A stretch of 64,000 nt of DNA from Leptospiraceae bacterium (lineage in GTDB: Bacteria; Spirochaetota; Leptospiria; Leptospirales; Leptonemataceae). The notes beneath the pieces are model-generated. The model saw nothing but the letters and a program-made list of their open reading frames with translations, had not been told where the DNA came from and searched no databases. Below, piece by piece: positions 39,583-48,591 of this stretch; the first letter of the stretch is position 1; each line of letters starts with the position of its first letter. Made by a program: the position numbers and the translations under genes. The stretch covers positions 115,388 to 179,387 of the forward strand of contig BPKM01000007.1 in assembly GCA_026005135.1 (NCBI GenBank), written 5' to 3'.

Positions 39583-41445
39583 ATGGGATTATTTGAAAAA
39601 GCATCTTCTTTTGCAAAGAAAAAAGGTTTATATCATAAATTACTGGAATTACAACAAAAAGAAAAAAATCAACCAAGAAGTTTATATTTAAAAGCAAAAT
39701 TATTAAAAGAACAGATAGAAAAAAATCCAGCCAAAGAAGAACTGGTATTACCTGATTTTAAAGTAGAAGCAATATCTCCTAAGGAGAAAGATCCAGAATT
39801 TTATCAATTTTCGCCACCAGAGATAGATCCATTTGAAGACTGGCAAAAAGAAGCAGTAGAAGAATTTGAAAAACAAGCCTTAGATAATCAAGAAATAAAA
39901 CAACAAATTATAGAAGATGAAAATGAAATATTAACATTACCAGAAGAAATTCATGTAGCAAGCCAGAAAAGAATAGATTATTATTTAGCTTTATTTGATA
40001 TAATAGAAGAATTACAGGAAATCGAAGATTATGAAGAATTATTAGAATCAATTGCTTTTACAATACAGGAACAATTAGGGACACGTTCAATTTTAGTATT
40101 GGGAAATCCAGAAGTTTTAAAACAAAAAAATGTATCTTTATTTTATCTATTAGATATAGGTTATCATTCCTTAGAATTATCATTAAAAGAAAATGATCCA
40201 TTTCTATCCTTTTTATATGATATAAAACAGGGAGAAATACTATATGTTTCTAAATTAATAAAACAATTAGAAAAAAATTTAAAACAATCTGTCTTAAATG
40301 AATCGTCTGAATTTCTAAAGGATTTTAATATTTATTTCCCTATTAAAAATCATGAAAAGATATATGCAATTTATTTTTTATCAAATCCATTGGAACAAAA
40401 AGATTATATTTTAGATGATTTAGAATTTTTGAGAATATTAATTCGAATTGCATTAACACATTTAAAACAATTAGAAAAACATAATAGTTTAAAGCAAGAA
40501 ATTGAACAAATTAAAGAATTTAATAAATATTCCTATTCTATTTTTAAATTTGTAGTAGAAGCATCGTCAAAGAAAAACTTTGATGATCTTTTTGATTTAA
40601 TTCAAACGTTTTTAGAAGAAAATTTTTATATTAGTATGTTTTCATTTGCTATAATTCAACCAGAAGAAAATAGATATAAATTATTTTCAGGTAAAAATAT
40701 CTCTTATGATTCTATTCAAAAGTTTAATATTGATATAAATGGAGATTTAATTGGATTAATTTCCAATTTAACAACAATTCAGGAACTGGATAACTTTAAA
40801 GAATATAAAGAAATAGTGCAGAATTATTCAGAAGAAGATTTAGCTATTATGGAACATTTTATTATTGTTCCTTTAGTTCATTTAAATTGGTTAGTTGGTT
40901 TTTTTGCAATCCATAAACTGAAAAATAAAACATTAAATGAACAACAAAAAGAGTTATTATTATATTTTGCTACTATTATTTCTCCTATTATAATGAATTT
41001 AATTATTAATCAAGAAAGAGAATTATTATTTAAAGATACATTTAGTCCATTAAAAAAACGTTTAGAACAAGAAATCAAAAAAGCAGAAGAACTTCAAACA
41101 TCATTTTCAGTAATAGATTTAAAAATAAAAAATTTAAAACGTTTATTAGGAGTAAATTCCATATCTTCAATGGAACGTTTTCTTAGAAATTTGATTGAAA
41201 TTATTAATGCAACTTTATATCAACACGATTATATAGTTCGTTTAGGACAGGGAAGGTTTATTTTGATATTATCTGGTAGAGGTAAAGAAGAAAGTCAGAT
41301 TTATATAAAAAAATTATTATCAAAAATAAAAGATATGAATATATTTCAGGATTCACCTGTTCAACCCAATTTTTCTTATGATATATATACTTATCCAAAA
41401 GATGCAGATAATTTAAGAAAAATGCTTGCATTAATGGAAAGTTAA
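39583..41445 (+). CDS. GAF-like sensor protein with degenerate GGDEF-like C-terminus
   Basis: This 620-residue cytoplasmic protein begins with a basic segment and TPR-like helix (KASSFAKKKGLYHKLLELQQ). Two regions resemble GAF domains: about 135-300 (IIEELQEIEDYEELLESIAF ... ILVLGNPEVL) and about 325-485 (FDDLFDLIQTFLEENFY ... HFIIVPLVHLNWLVGFFAIH). The C-terminal 140 residues look like a diguanylate-cyclase fold (SSMERFLRNLIEIINATL, YIVRLGQGRFILILSGRG), with GQGRF in place of GGDEF, so it is probably inactive. It is coupled with the acidic repeat gene upstream. Confidence 0.6.
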   Translation: MGLFEKASSFAKKKGLYHKLLELQQKEKNQPRSLYLKAKLLKEQIEKNPAKEELVLPDFKVEAISPKEKDPEFYQFSPPEIDPFEDWQKEAVEEFEKQALDNQEIKQQIIEDENEILTLPEEIHVASQKRIDYYLALFDIIEELQEIEDYEELLESIAFTIQEQLGTRSILVLGNPEVLKQKNVSLFYLLDIGYHSLELSLKENDPFLSFLYDIKQGEILYVSKLIKQLEKNLKQSVLNESSEFLKDFNIYFPIKNHEKIYAIYFLSNPLEQKDYILDDLEFLRILIRIALTHLKQLEKHNSLKQEIEQIKEFNKYSYSIFKFVVEASSKKNFDDLFDLIQTFLEENFYISMFSFAIIQPEENRYKLFSGKNISYDSIQKFNIDINGDLIGLISNLTTIQELDNFKEYKEIVQNYSEEDLAIMEHFIIVPLVHLNWLVGFFAIHKLKNKTLNEQQKELLLYFATIISPIIMNLIINQERELLFKDTFSPLKKRLEQEIKKAEELQTSFSVIDLKIKNLKRLLGVNSISSMERFLRNLIEIINATLYQHDYIVRLGQGRFILILSGRGKEESQIYIKKLLSKIKDMNIFQDSPVQPNFSYDIYTYPKDADNLRKMLALMES

Positions 41446-41466
41446 AAATAATATAATAATTATATT

Positions 41467-42093
41467 ATGAAGATTTATTTAAAAATCATTTTGCTTTTAT
41501 TATTTTTATATTGTAAAACAGGAGAACATCAAATCATCGAAGAAACAAAAAGTGATGAAAATATAGAACCCATTATAATAGAAGAACAATTTCAGGAAGA
41601 ACAACCCAAATATCCAGTAGAAAATGATGATCCTTATTTTTTAAATTTAGATGATAAATTACATGATGAAGCTTTTCGGGTATTAATTACAAAAAATAAT
41701 TATCAATTAAGACAAATCCAATATGAAGAATATATAGAAAGAGTCAAAGATATAATTGGAGATAAGGAACAATTAAATTATTACAAACAAATTTATGAAC
41801 AAATAAATTTTAAAGACTGGGAATTTGAAGGAGTTATTCAAATTCAACTAAATCCTCAAACTTCAAATATCGAAAAATTACAATATCATCCCAGATATAT
41901 ACCAAAAATGAAGCAAGCAGTAGAATTATTTATTCAGGATATTTCCCGATATAAATTTAAATATTTAAAAGATTTAACTTATCCAAAAGAATTTACAATT
42001 AGAGTTTTATGGAGAATAAAAAAAGATCCTAATTTGACAGAAGATCAGGCAAAAGAAAGAGCAATTGAATATTTAAAGAAATATGTTCGATAA
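41467..42093 (+). CDS. Putative lipoprotein, function unknown
   Basis: This 208-residue protein has a short lipoprotein signal (IYLKIILLLLFLYCKTGE, Cys about 16) and an acidic linker. The C-terminal part reads WEFEGVIQIQLNPQTSNIEKL, then YPKEFTIRVLWRIKKDPNLT, which is reminiscent of TonB-C or energy-transducer-like beta elements, but the match is weak. Its stop overlaps the start of the next gene (TAATG), indicating translational coupling. Confidence 0.6.
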   Translation: MKIYLKIILLLLFLYCKTGEHQIIEETKSDENIEPIIIEEQFQEEQPKYPVENDDPYFLNLDDKLHDEAFRVLITKNNYQLRQIQYEEYIERVKDIIGDKEQLNYYKQIYEQINFKDWEFEGVIQIQLNPQTSNIEKLQYHPRYIPKMKQAVELFIQDISRYKFKYLKDLTYPKEFTIRVLWRIKKDPNLTEDQAKERAIEYLKKYVR

Positions 42094-42737
42094 TGGTTAT
42101 ACCTGTTTATATTGATATATTATTATATTTATTTTTATTAATTTTAATGATATTTTTAGGAATTGGATTCTATCTTTATATTTTTATACCATCATATAAA
42201 ATCTATATGGATCTACAATCACCTCCTCCAGAAGAAGGGAGTATAAAAGAAATATTATTAGAACAAAATGAAAGGAAAAAAATCATAACAATTGGCGCAT
42301 TAACATCTGATATTGCTTTACGCTTAAAAGGGATAGAAGATCCCCATGTAGAAATCATTATTCAGAAAGAAAAAGGATTGGAAGAATACGAAATTACAAT
42401 TCAACCCATTGCAAAAAATAAAGTTCTATGGAAAGCCCCCCATGTAAAAAATATGATTCTATTAAATGAACCAGATACCTTTGAAAGTAGAGAATTAATA
42501 GGTCATCCTGCATATTTACGTGTAGTTGGTTTAATGCAAAATAATCGCCCTATACATTATGTAGAGTTTGAATTGTCAGTAAAATTTATTATTGATAATA
42601 TAGGAGAAGAAAGAATGAAATTTTTTTTAAAGATTAATCGAATATATCCGGGAATTGATCTAAAATCAAGAGATAAAAAAGGAATTTACTCATTTGGTAG
42701 AATAAAAACAGAGGATAAAGAAGAAATATTTGGTTAA
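42093..42737 (+). CDS. Membrane-anchored hypothetical protein
   Basis: This 214-residue protein has one N-terminal helix (IDILLYLFLLILMIFLGIGFYLYIF) followed by a beta-rich domain with no recognised family (ITIGALTSDIALRLKGI, YEITIQPIAKNKVLWKAP, SRELIGHPAYLRVVGLM, YVEFELSVKFIIDNIGEERM). It is translationally coupled to the lipoprotein upstream and overlaps the extended thrC frame. Confidence 0.55.
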   Translation: MVIPVYIDILLYLFLLILMIFLGIGFYLYIFIPSYKIYMDLQSPPPEEGSIKEILLEQNERKKIITIGALTSDIALRLKGIEDPHVEIIIQKEKGLEEYEITIQPIAKNKVLWKAPHVKNMILLNEPDTFESRELIGHPAYLRVVGLMQNNRPIHYVEFELSVKFIIDNIGEERMKFFLKINRIYPGIDLKSRDKKGIYSFGRIKTEDKEEIFG

Positions 42738-42753
42738 AGAACAGGTTAACGTT

Positions 42754-44088
42754 ATGCAAGCAAATTTTAAAGCACAACTGGAATGCATGGATTGCAAACA
42801 AGAATATGATATAAACGAAATCATTTTTCGATGTCCTCGTTGTAATGGATTATTAGATGTACGTCATAATTTAAATGCTTTAAAAACCTATACTTCTGAA
42901 TATTGGAAACATTTGTTTGATAATAGATTTCGCATGGAATATCCTTTTTCTTCTGGTGTCTGGGGAAAAAAAGAATGGGTATTACCAGAGTTAAAAAATC
43001 ACAATATTGTATCCTTAGGAGAAGGTGCAACTCCCTTAGTTCCTTTACCACAATATGCAAAAGAATTAAAACTAAACGAATTATGGATAAAACAATGTGG
43101 TATTTCTCATACTGGTTCTTTTAAAGATTTAGGAATGACAGTTCTTGTTAGTCATGTAAAACAATTAATAGAATTGGGAAAACCTATAAAGGCTATTTCC
43201 TGTGCTTCTACTGGAGATACAAGTGCAGCATTAGCAGCTTATGCTTCTTTTGCAAATATTCCAGTAATTATTTTTTTACCTCAGAATAAAATTTCCTTAG
43301 CTCAATTAATTCAGCCAATTTCTAATGGTGCTATTGTATTAAGCTTAGAAACTGATTTTGATGGTTGTATGGAAATTGTACAGGAAGTAACATTAGATAA
43401 AGAATCTGGTATTTATTTAGCCAATTCTATGAATCCATTACGTATAGAAGGACAAAAAACAGTTGGTATAGAAGTTATACAGCAATTACGATGGAATAAA
43501 CCAGACTGGTTTATTATACCAGGTGGTAATTTAGGGAATGTTTCTGCTTTAGTCGAAGGTTTTGTTTTACTAAAAGAAACAGGAATTATTAATTCAATAC
43601 CTAAGGTAGCTGTTGCTCAAAGTAGTAAAGCAAATCCATTATATAGAAGTTATTTAAATAAATTTCAAACATTTGAACCAGTAAAAGCACAAACAACCTT
43701 AGCTTCTGCAATACAGATAGGAAATCCAGTTAGTTATAAAAGAGCAAAACGAGCATTAGAGATTTCTAATGGCGTTGTAGAGGAAGCTTCAGAAGATGAA
43801 TTAGCAAATATGGCAGCTTATATTGATAAAATGGGAATGTTTTTAGATCCACATACTGCTGTTGCAATGGTTGCTTTAAAAAAATTAAAAGATAAAAATA
43901 TAATAAAAAATAACGAAAGTGTTGTTATTATATCAACAGCTCATGGTTTAAAATTTACAGAATTTAAAGTTAATTATCATAAAAATCAATTGAATGAAGT
44001 TCAAGCAAAATTTAAAAATGAACCAATCCTTTTACCACCAGATATCAAAAAAGTAAAAGAAGTTATAAAACAGAAATTACAATTATAA
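42754..44088 (+). CDS. thrC: Threonine synthase
   Basis: This PLP enzyme converts O-phosphohomoserine to threonine. An N-terminal zinc-ribbon-like motif (LECMDCKQEYD ... FRCPRCNG, 2+2 Cys) is typical of one threonine synthase branch. The PLP Lys is in SHTGSFKDLGMTVLV; other signatures are ASTGDTSAALAAYA and IIPGGNLGNVSALVEG, the glycine loop. The ATG at 42754 is chosen over the TTG at 42730 because a purine-rich RBS (CAGGTTAA) precedes it. Length is 444 residues. Confidence 0.93.
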   Translation: MQANFKAQLECMDCKQEYDINEIIFRCPRCNGLLDVRHNLNALKTYTSEYWKHLFDNRFRMEYPFSSGVWGKKEWVLPELKNHNIVSLGEGATPLVPLPQYAKELKLNELWIKQCGISHTGSFKDLGMTVLVSHVKQLIELGKPIKAISCASTGDTSAALAAYASFANIPVIIFLPQNKISLAQLIQPISNGAIVLSLETDFDGCMEIVQEVTLDKESGIYLANSMNPLRIEGQKTVGIEVIQQLRWNKPDWFIIPGGNLGNVSALVEGFVLLKETGIINSIPKVAVAQSSKANPLYRSYLNKFQTFEPVKAQTTLASAIQIGNPVSYKRAKRALEISNGVVEEASEDELANMAAYIDKMGMFLDPHTAVAMVALKKLKDKNIIKNNESVVIISTAHGLKFTEFKVNYHKNQLNEVQAKFKNEPILLPPDIKKVKEVIKQKLQL

Positions 44089-44089
44089 T

Positions 44090-44860
44090 ATGGATTTTTT
44101 GCAAAATTTCCCTGATATTTTAAAGAATTTTGATAATTATCATATTCAAGGAAAAATGTTAGATAATGAAGTAGAAAAAAAGTTAGATTATATTTATAAA
44201 AAAAACTTAAAATATGATTTTTTTTCTAAGAATTTAATTTCTATTGATATGATAATAAAAGAATTAATTCAAAATTGTATTAAAGCACATATTAAAAGAT
44301 GGATTTTTAAAAGATATAAATTAAATCCTTTAGAACCCTTAGATTATCAAAAATCATTAAGGATTTTAAGACATATATTATATTTTATTAGAATCGAAGA
44401 ATTAGTAAATAATATTAAAGATTATGATTACTATTATGATGTTTATTTATCATTTCATAAAAAATTATTATTACTTCATATAATTAACGAAGGGAATTTA
44501 CTTCCAATAGAAGAAAAAAGAATACGTTTAAAGTTTCAGGAAACCTTTCTTGTAAATAACTTATATGATTTTTATTTAAAATATAGTGATACTCAGGAAG
44601 GTGCTGGGATGGGAATTGCAATAATTATTATGTTATTAAAACAAATTGGATTAGATTCAAGACATTTTGTTATTTTTAATTATCAAAACAATCAATCTAA
44701 ACAAATTTTTAAAACAATTTCTCGTATCTATATTCCATTCGATAAAAATTATCTCCTTCCAAGAAAGAAATTTGATATTTATTTAAAAAACCATTCCATC
44801 AAAAAAGAAGAATTAAGAGAAAAAATAAAAAAAAATTTAATCTATATTCCATTTATTTAA
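44090..44860 (+). CDS. Lone HATPase (histidine-kinase-like ATPase) domain protein
   Basis: This 256-residue protein shows an N-box-like IIKELIQNCIKAHIKRW and a G-box-like EGAGMGIAIIIMLLKQIGLD, the two ATP-binding elements of the GHKL/HATPase_c fold. A long helical insert lies between them (residues about 90-160). There is no sensor, His-phosphotransfer or receiver domain, so it may act as a serine kinase-like or regulatory ATPase. It begins 1 bp after the thrC stop and so is probably cotranscribed. Confidence 0.68.
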   Translation: MDFLQNFPDILKNFDNYHIQGKMLDNEVEKKLDYIYKKNLKYDFFSKNLISIDMIIKELIQNCIKAHIKRWIFKRYKLNPLEPLDYQKSLRILRHILYFIRIEELVNNIKDYDYYYDVYLSFHKKLLLLHIINEGNLLPIEEKRIRLKFQETFLVNNLYDFYLKYSDTQEGAGMGIAIIIMLLKQIGLDSRHFVIFNYQNNQSKQIFKTISRIYIPFDKNYLLPRKKFDIYLKNHSIKKEELREKIKKNLIYIPFI

Positions 44861-44885
44861 ATTTTATTTATATTATTAAATTGAC

Positions 44886-46058
44886 TTACGTCCTAAAAAT
44901 AGGACATTGAGTAGAGGTATAAAATTTAGGATATAGATGAATATAGATATATTCCAATGTTTTTTGATAGATTTGTATTATAGTTTCTTTGTTTATATCT
45001 AATTGTCGAAAATCAAAAAATAAAATTAAGAATATTTCTGAATACTTTTTTTTAAAGTTATTATTTGTAATGAATTGATGTTTTGTCACATATCCTGTAA
45101 TGGCAATAATGTGATAGGTTAAACAAAATAAAAATAAAAGTGTTTCTAATTTAGATAATTTTCTTGTCATATTGTCTTCAATACTAAAGTAAGATTTTAT
45201 ATCACGAAACATTTCTTCGATTCTCATTCTTTTTTGATAAATTTCTATACATTTTTCTGGGTCATCCATATTTGTGATTAACCATAAAGGTTTATGGTAT
45301 TTTGGGTCCCAATAACCAATTAGATTTACTTTTTCCTTCCCTTTATAATAAACATTTTTTATGACTTTCAATTCTGAGGGTTGAATAGATAAAGAAACTT
45401 CTTGTTTTTTCTTATTATCATAATATAATTTTACTTTTTTATCAGTGAGACGAATAATAAATTTACAAAGATAAAGACGGAAAAAATGTATTAGGCTTTC
45501 ATAAGCAAATTCTCTGTCTAAAACAATGGGAATTTCTCGTAATATCTCAATAATTTTCTCAAAAGCCTCCTTATGCTTTAAATTACGGGAAGTTTTTTCC
45601 TGTTCTATTAAAGAAGAAGAATAGAGTAGGAAATAAATAGGTAAAGCTCGTCCTTCAAAAGGGGCAGAAATACTTAATAATGTATAACCTCTTTCTCCTA
45701 CTTTAAGTTTTCCTACGTAATCTGTTTTATAAGAATAAAGTCTTACGATTACAGTTGGATCACCAATAAGAAATTCTACTTCATTATGTAGTAAAGAGAA
45801 TAAAATATTCCAATCACATTTTGTTGCTAAATCTTCCAATTTTCTGTTTAACCATTTGTAAATACTATTAAAACTTCTTAATTTTCCTTTATCTTTGCCT
45901 CTAATCCTATTTTGTGGAAGATGTCTAGCAATTTCAGAAACATTTAAAGATTTTGCAAGGATGATAGCATAACAAATTTCAGTAAATGTATCAATAATTT
46001 TTGATTGATAAGGTAAGATTTGTTGATAAGATTGTCTTATAAAATTTTTACTAATCAT
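44886..46058 (-). CDS. IS4-family DDE transposase
   Basis: This 390-residue protein has DDE residues in FLIGDPTVIVRL and VLDREFAYESLI, and the hallmark YREK signature in the C-terminal helix: YQKRMRIEEMFRDIKS matches Y-(2)-R-(3)-E-(6)-K exactly. The last residues (QCPIFRT) are encoded by the left inverted repeat. A strong RBS (GGAGGAGC) precedes the ATG. The gene is intact and may be active. Confidence 0.93.
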   Translation of the reverse strand: MISKNFIRQSYQQILPYQSKIIDTFTEICYAIILAKSLNVSEIARHLPQNRIRGKDKGKLRSFNSIYKWLNRKLEDLATKCDWNILFSLLHNEVEFLIGDPTVIVRLYSYKTDYVGKLKVGERGYTLLSISAPFEGRALPIYFLLYSSSLIEQEKTSRNLKHKEAFEKIIEILREIPIVLDREFAYESLIHFFRLYLCKFIIRLTDKKVKLYYDNKKKQEVSLSIQPSELKVIKNVYYKGKEKVNLIGYWDPKYHKPLWLITNMDDPEKCIEIYQKRMRIEEMFRDIKSYFSIEDNMTRKLSKLETLLFLFCLTYHIIAITGYVTKHQFITNNNFKKKYSEIFLILFFDFRQLDINKETIIQIYQKTLEYIYIHLYPKFYTSTQCPIFRT

Positions 46059-46163
46059 AATTTGCTCCTCCTTCAGTCTGGTTATTAAATAAAAAGTAGT
46101 GATAAATTACAGATTGAAGGAGGACTTTTTTTGTACAATTAAAAAATGTCCTATTTCTTGGGA
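44891..46163 (-). mobile_element. IS4-family insertion sequence (~1.27 kb)
   Basis: TCCTAAAAATAGGACATT (44891-44908) and AATGTCCTATTTCTTGGGA (46145-46163) are imperfect terminal inverted repeats enclosing one DDE transposase gene. The transposase reading frame runs through the left repeat and stops just outside it (44886-44888), so either the true end lies a few bases further out or the stop codon comes from flanking DNA. No confident target duplication was found by eye. It separates the HATPase gene from a membrane-protein operon. Confidence 0.8.
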
Positions 46164-46283
46164 TAATTTCAGATAAAAATGGTTGACATGATTCTTATAT
46201 ATATAAAAAAAATAATATAGACAAAATATAAAAATAGTACAGACTTGTATAAACAAAAAATTTTTTTTCAAGGAGATTTTTAT

Positions 46284-46703
46284 ATGCTAAAAGCATCCTT
46301 TGTTATAGGATTGATTGGTGGCATTTTAGGTATCATTACAGGGTTCTTAGGAGGTTGTGCTGGTATATGTGTGTCAACACTTTCTTTATTTTCTTATTCT
46401 TCAAATAAACATAGTTCAGGTATTGATGCCGGACTAGACATTGGTACAGGATTAATTTTTTTATCAATTCTCGGTATTATTGGATCTGCTTTAGTTCAAA
46501 AGGAAAAAATTATTGGTTCAATATTGCAAGCCTTATATCCAGTGATTGGTTTTATTTACATAATAGTTATAGGAAAAGAAAATATTGTAGGAAATATATT
46601 TAGTGTTGCATTTGGCTTATATAGCTTTTTATTTCCAGCATTACTATTTGCAGTTGCCGCCATATTGGGATTTCTCGGAAAACCAGAAGAAAATAAAAAA
46701 TGA
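46284..46703 (+). CDS. Small four-helix membrane protein, unknown
   Basis: This 139-residue protein has an N-terminal glycine-rich helix (MLKASFVIGLIGGILGIITGFLGG) and three more hydrophobic segments (LIFLSILGIIGSALV, SILQALYPVIGFIYIIVIG, FLFPALLFAVAAILGFLG). The ATG at 46284 is preferred over 46245 because CAAGGAGATTTTTAT gives a clear RBS. It overlaps the Lgt-like gene by an ATGA junction, so both are translated together. TTGACA at 46183-46188 could be a -35 element, with a weak -10. No function can be named. Confidence 0.65.
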   Translation: MLKASFVIGLIGGILGIITGFLGGCAGICVSTLSLFSYSSNKHSSGIDAGLDIGTGLIFLSILGIIGSALVQKEKIIGSILQALYPVIGFIYIIVIGKENIVGNIFSVAFGLYSFLFPALLFAVAAILGFLGKPEENKK

Positions 46704-47509
46704 CAATTGATTTATCATTACCGTGGGTTGTAAATTATACTTTTGAAAAGTTTAATTTACAACTCACATCTTATCAGTTTTTTTTATTTATTAGTTTACT
46801 TATAGCTTATTTTCTATTGCGTTATCTTATTGTTAAATTTAATACAATGTCAAAAATAGATTTTGATTTATTTTATGGAATAACCATCGCTTTCATTTTC
46901 ACTTTTGCAGCTATTTTTACTATTGTTATTAATTTTATAATATATTCTCCTGTAACAGTTTTGAATAATTTAAATAAGTATGTAGGTATTTCTTCTTTTG
47001 GGGGAATGCTTGGTATCTTCTTTTCATTAATTTTATTTACAAAAAGCAAATATAAAGTTACTTCCTTTCCAAGAATTATTGATTCAGTAATTATTGTTGG
47101 TTTTTTAGCAATGGGTATCGGTCGTCTTGGTTGTTTTACATCAGGTTGTTGTTATGGTGTACCGACAAATAATTTCCCATATGTCATTTATCACAAACAT
47201 TTTTATGCACCTATAAATTTAAAGTTAGTGCCTGTTCAATTATATGAGTCATTATTTTTAATTACTATTAGTATTATTGGTCTGTTTTTATATCTTAAAT
47301 TATATAAGAGAATAGGAATCCAAATCCTTTTCATATATTTAGTTTTTCGTTTTATTATAGAATTTTATCGATTTGAACCTGCACACGTAAAGAAATATTT
47401 GTTTTTTATGAATATATATCAACTATTTATCCTAATAGCTATATTATTGTTTTTATTTAAAGAAGTGATTTATGTTTTGTCCAAGCTGTGGAAAAGAAAA
47501 AATATCTGA
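46700..47509 (+). CDS. Lgt-like membrane protein (altered active-site motif)
   Basis: This 269-residue, seven-helix protein resembles prolipoprotein diacylglyceryl transferase: PWVVNYTFEKFN start, SSFGGMLGIFFS, FLAMGIGRLGCFTSGCCYGVPT and FRFIIEFYRFEPAH near the end. The usual Lgt signature GRxGNFxNxE is replaced by GRLGCFTSGCCYG, with three Cys. The protein therefore belongs to an Lgt-like branch whose activity is not established. It is coupled to the small membrane gene before it and is unlikely to be the housekeeping lgt. Confidence 0.75.
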   Translation: MTIDLSLPWVVNYTFEKFNLQLTSYQFFLFISLLIAYFLLRYLIVKFNTMSKIDFDLFYGITIAFIFTFAAIFTIVINFIIYSPVTVLNNLNKYVGISSFGGMLGIFFSLILFTKSKYKVTSFPRIIDSVIIVGFLAMGIGRLGCFTSGCCYGVPTNNFPYVIYHKHFYAPINLKLVPVQLYESLFLITISIIGLFLYLKLYKRIGIQILFIYLVFRFIIEFYRFEPAHVKKYLFFMNIYQLFILIAILLFLFKEVIYVLSKLWKRKNI

Positions 47510-47558
47510 TACATTATTTTATTACTATTCTGGCAAAGATATATTATTAAAAAATTGA
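47472..47558 (+). CDS. Possible 28-residue zinc-ribbon peptide
   Basis: An ATG inside the 3' end of the Lgt-like gene (another frame) opens MFCPSCGKEKISDTLFYYYS and stops at 47556-47558. CxxC with a following basic residue is a half zinc ribbon of the kind found at the start of many bacterial membrane proteins. It may be a small gene or a decayed 5' end of a longer one; AGAAGTGATTT is a weak RBS. Confidence 0.3.
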   Translation: MFCPSCGKEKISDTLFYYYSGKDILLKN

Positions 47559-47592
47559 CAATTTATCATTAATAAAAGATTTTTATTTTGTT

Positions 47593-47826
47593 ATGTTTTT
47601 TATCATTATTTATACATTTGTTGGGGTTTATTTTTTACTAATGTCTCTTAAATTAATACATAAGGATTATATGTCAACATGGAATCGTTCTCGAATTTTG
47701 GCACTTCGCATTATGGCAGTAGGTTTTTTAGTTTTAGGTGGATATTATGCCTGGTTTTATTATTTTCTTTCTACACCAGAAGGAAAAGCAATACAAGAAC
47801 TCCAACGAAAATTGAATCAGGAATAA
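47593..47826 (+). CDS. Small membrane protein, 77 residues
   Basis: The peptide has two hydrophobic helices (MFFIIIYTFVGVYFLLMSL and ILALRIMAVGFLVLGGYYAWFYYFL) separated by a basic loop, and a short cytoplasmic tail. No family was recognised. It is convergent with cobB, with 6 bp between the ends. Confidence 0.5.
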   Translation: MFFIIIYTFVGVYFLLMSLKLIHKDYMSTWNRSRILALRIMAVGFLVLGGYYAWFYYFLSTPEGKAIQELQRKLNQE

Positions 47827-47832
47827 ATAAAA

Positions 47833-48591
47833 TTAGTTCTGCCATTTTTCTTTAAGAAATTGCCATAAAATAGGGAGTGCTTCTGCTGCTTTATATCGAA
47901 GAATTATATCAGCAAAATGACTATACATAGAAAAGTCTGGATTTATTTCTATAACAATTGCTCCATTTAAATGAGCTTCTTTTGCTAAATACACTGGAAC
48001 AGAGACCTGTCCAGAAGAACCAATAACAAATAATAATCCAATTTTCTGAAAAAAATCTTGAACAATATTTAATAAATTAGTGTCATATGTTTCTCCAAAC
48101 CATAAAACATCTGGTCTCATCAATGAATTACATTTAGGACAATGGGGTGGAATTTCTGGTAATGGTGTTTCTAAAAATTCTTTATAATTACATAAAATAC
48201 AACGTGCTCTCCATATATTTCCATGTAGTTCTATTATATTTTTAGAGCCTGCTTTTTCATGTAATCCATCAACATTTTGTGTTACTAAAAGAAAATTTTC
48301 AAAAAATTCTTCCATTTTGACAAGTGTATAGTGTGCTGGATTAGGTTCTGCTTTTTTTATGATTTGCCTTCGCATTTCATACCATTCCCAGACTAATTTG
48401 GGATTTTTTTCAAAAGCATAGGGAGTTGCTAATTCTTCTGGTTTATAATTTTTCCATAATCCATCTTTTCCTCGAAATGTTGGTATTCCACTTTCTTGAG
48501 AAATACCAGCACCTGTTATAATTCCTATACTTTCAATTTTATCTGGTATATTTACAATTTGATTTTCTATATCTTTATAGAGGTTATTCAT
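47833..48591 (-). CDS. cobB: NAD-dependent protein deacylase (sirtuin)
   Basis: This 252-residue sirtuin removes acyl groups from lysines with NAD+. It has GIITGAGISQESGIPTFRG, the catalytic TQNVDGLHEKAG and ELHGN, and the zinc cysteines in RCILCNYKE ... PPHCPKCNS. WYEMRRQ carries the Tyr-xx-Arg pair typical of class III enzymes that prefer succinyl or malonyl groups, but preference is inferred. It overlaps the DedA gene by 8 bases. Confidence 0.92.
   Translation of the reverse strand: MNNLYKDIENQIVNIPDKIESIGIITGAGISQESGIPTFRGKDGLWKNYKPEELATPYAFEKNPKLVWEWYEMRRQIIKKAEPNPAHYTLVKMEEFFENFLLVTQNVDGLHEKAGSKNIIELHGNIWRARCILCNYKEFLETPLPEIPPHCPKCNSLMRPDVLWFGETYDTNLLNIVQDFFQKIGLLFVIGSSGQVSVPVYLAKEAHLNGAIVIEINPDFSMYSHFADIILRYKAAEALPILWQFLKEKWQN

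Noticed and set aside
46183..46210. Promoter TTGACA with TATATA for the membrane-protein operon
   Set aside because: A good -35 box, but the nearest -10-like sequence is spaced only about 12-14 bases, so it was not listed as a feature.
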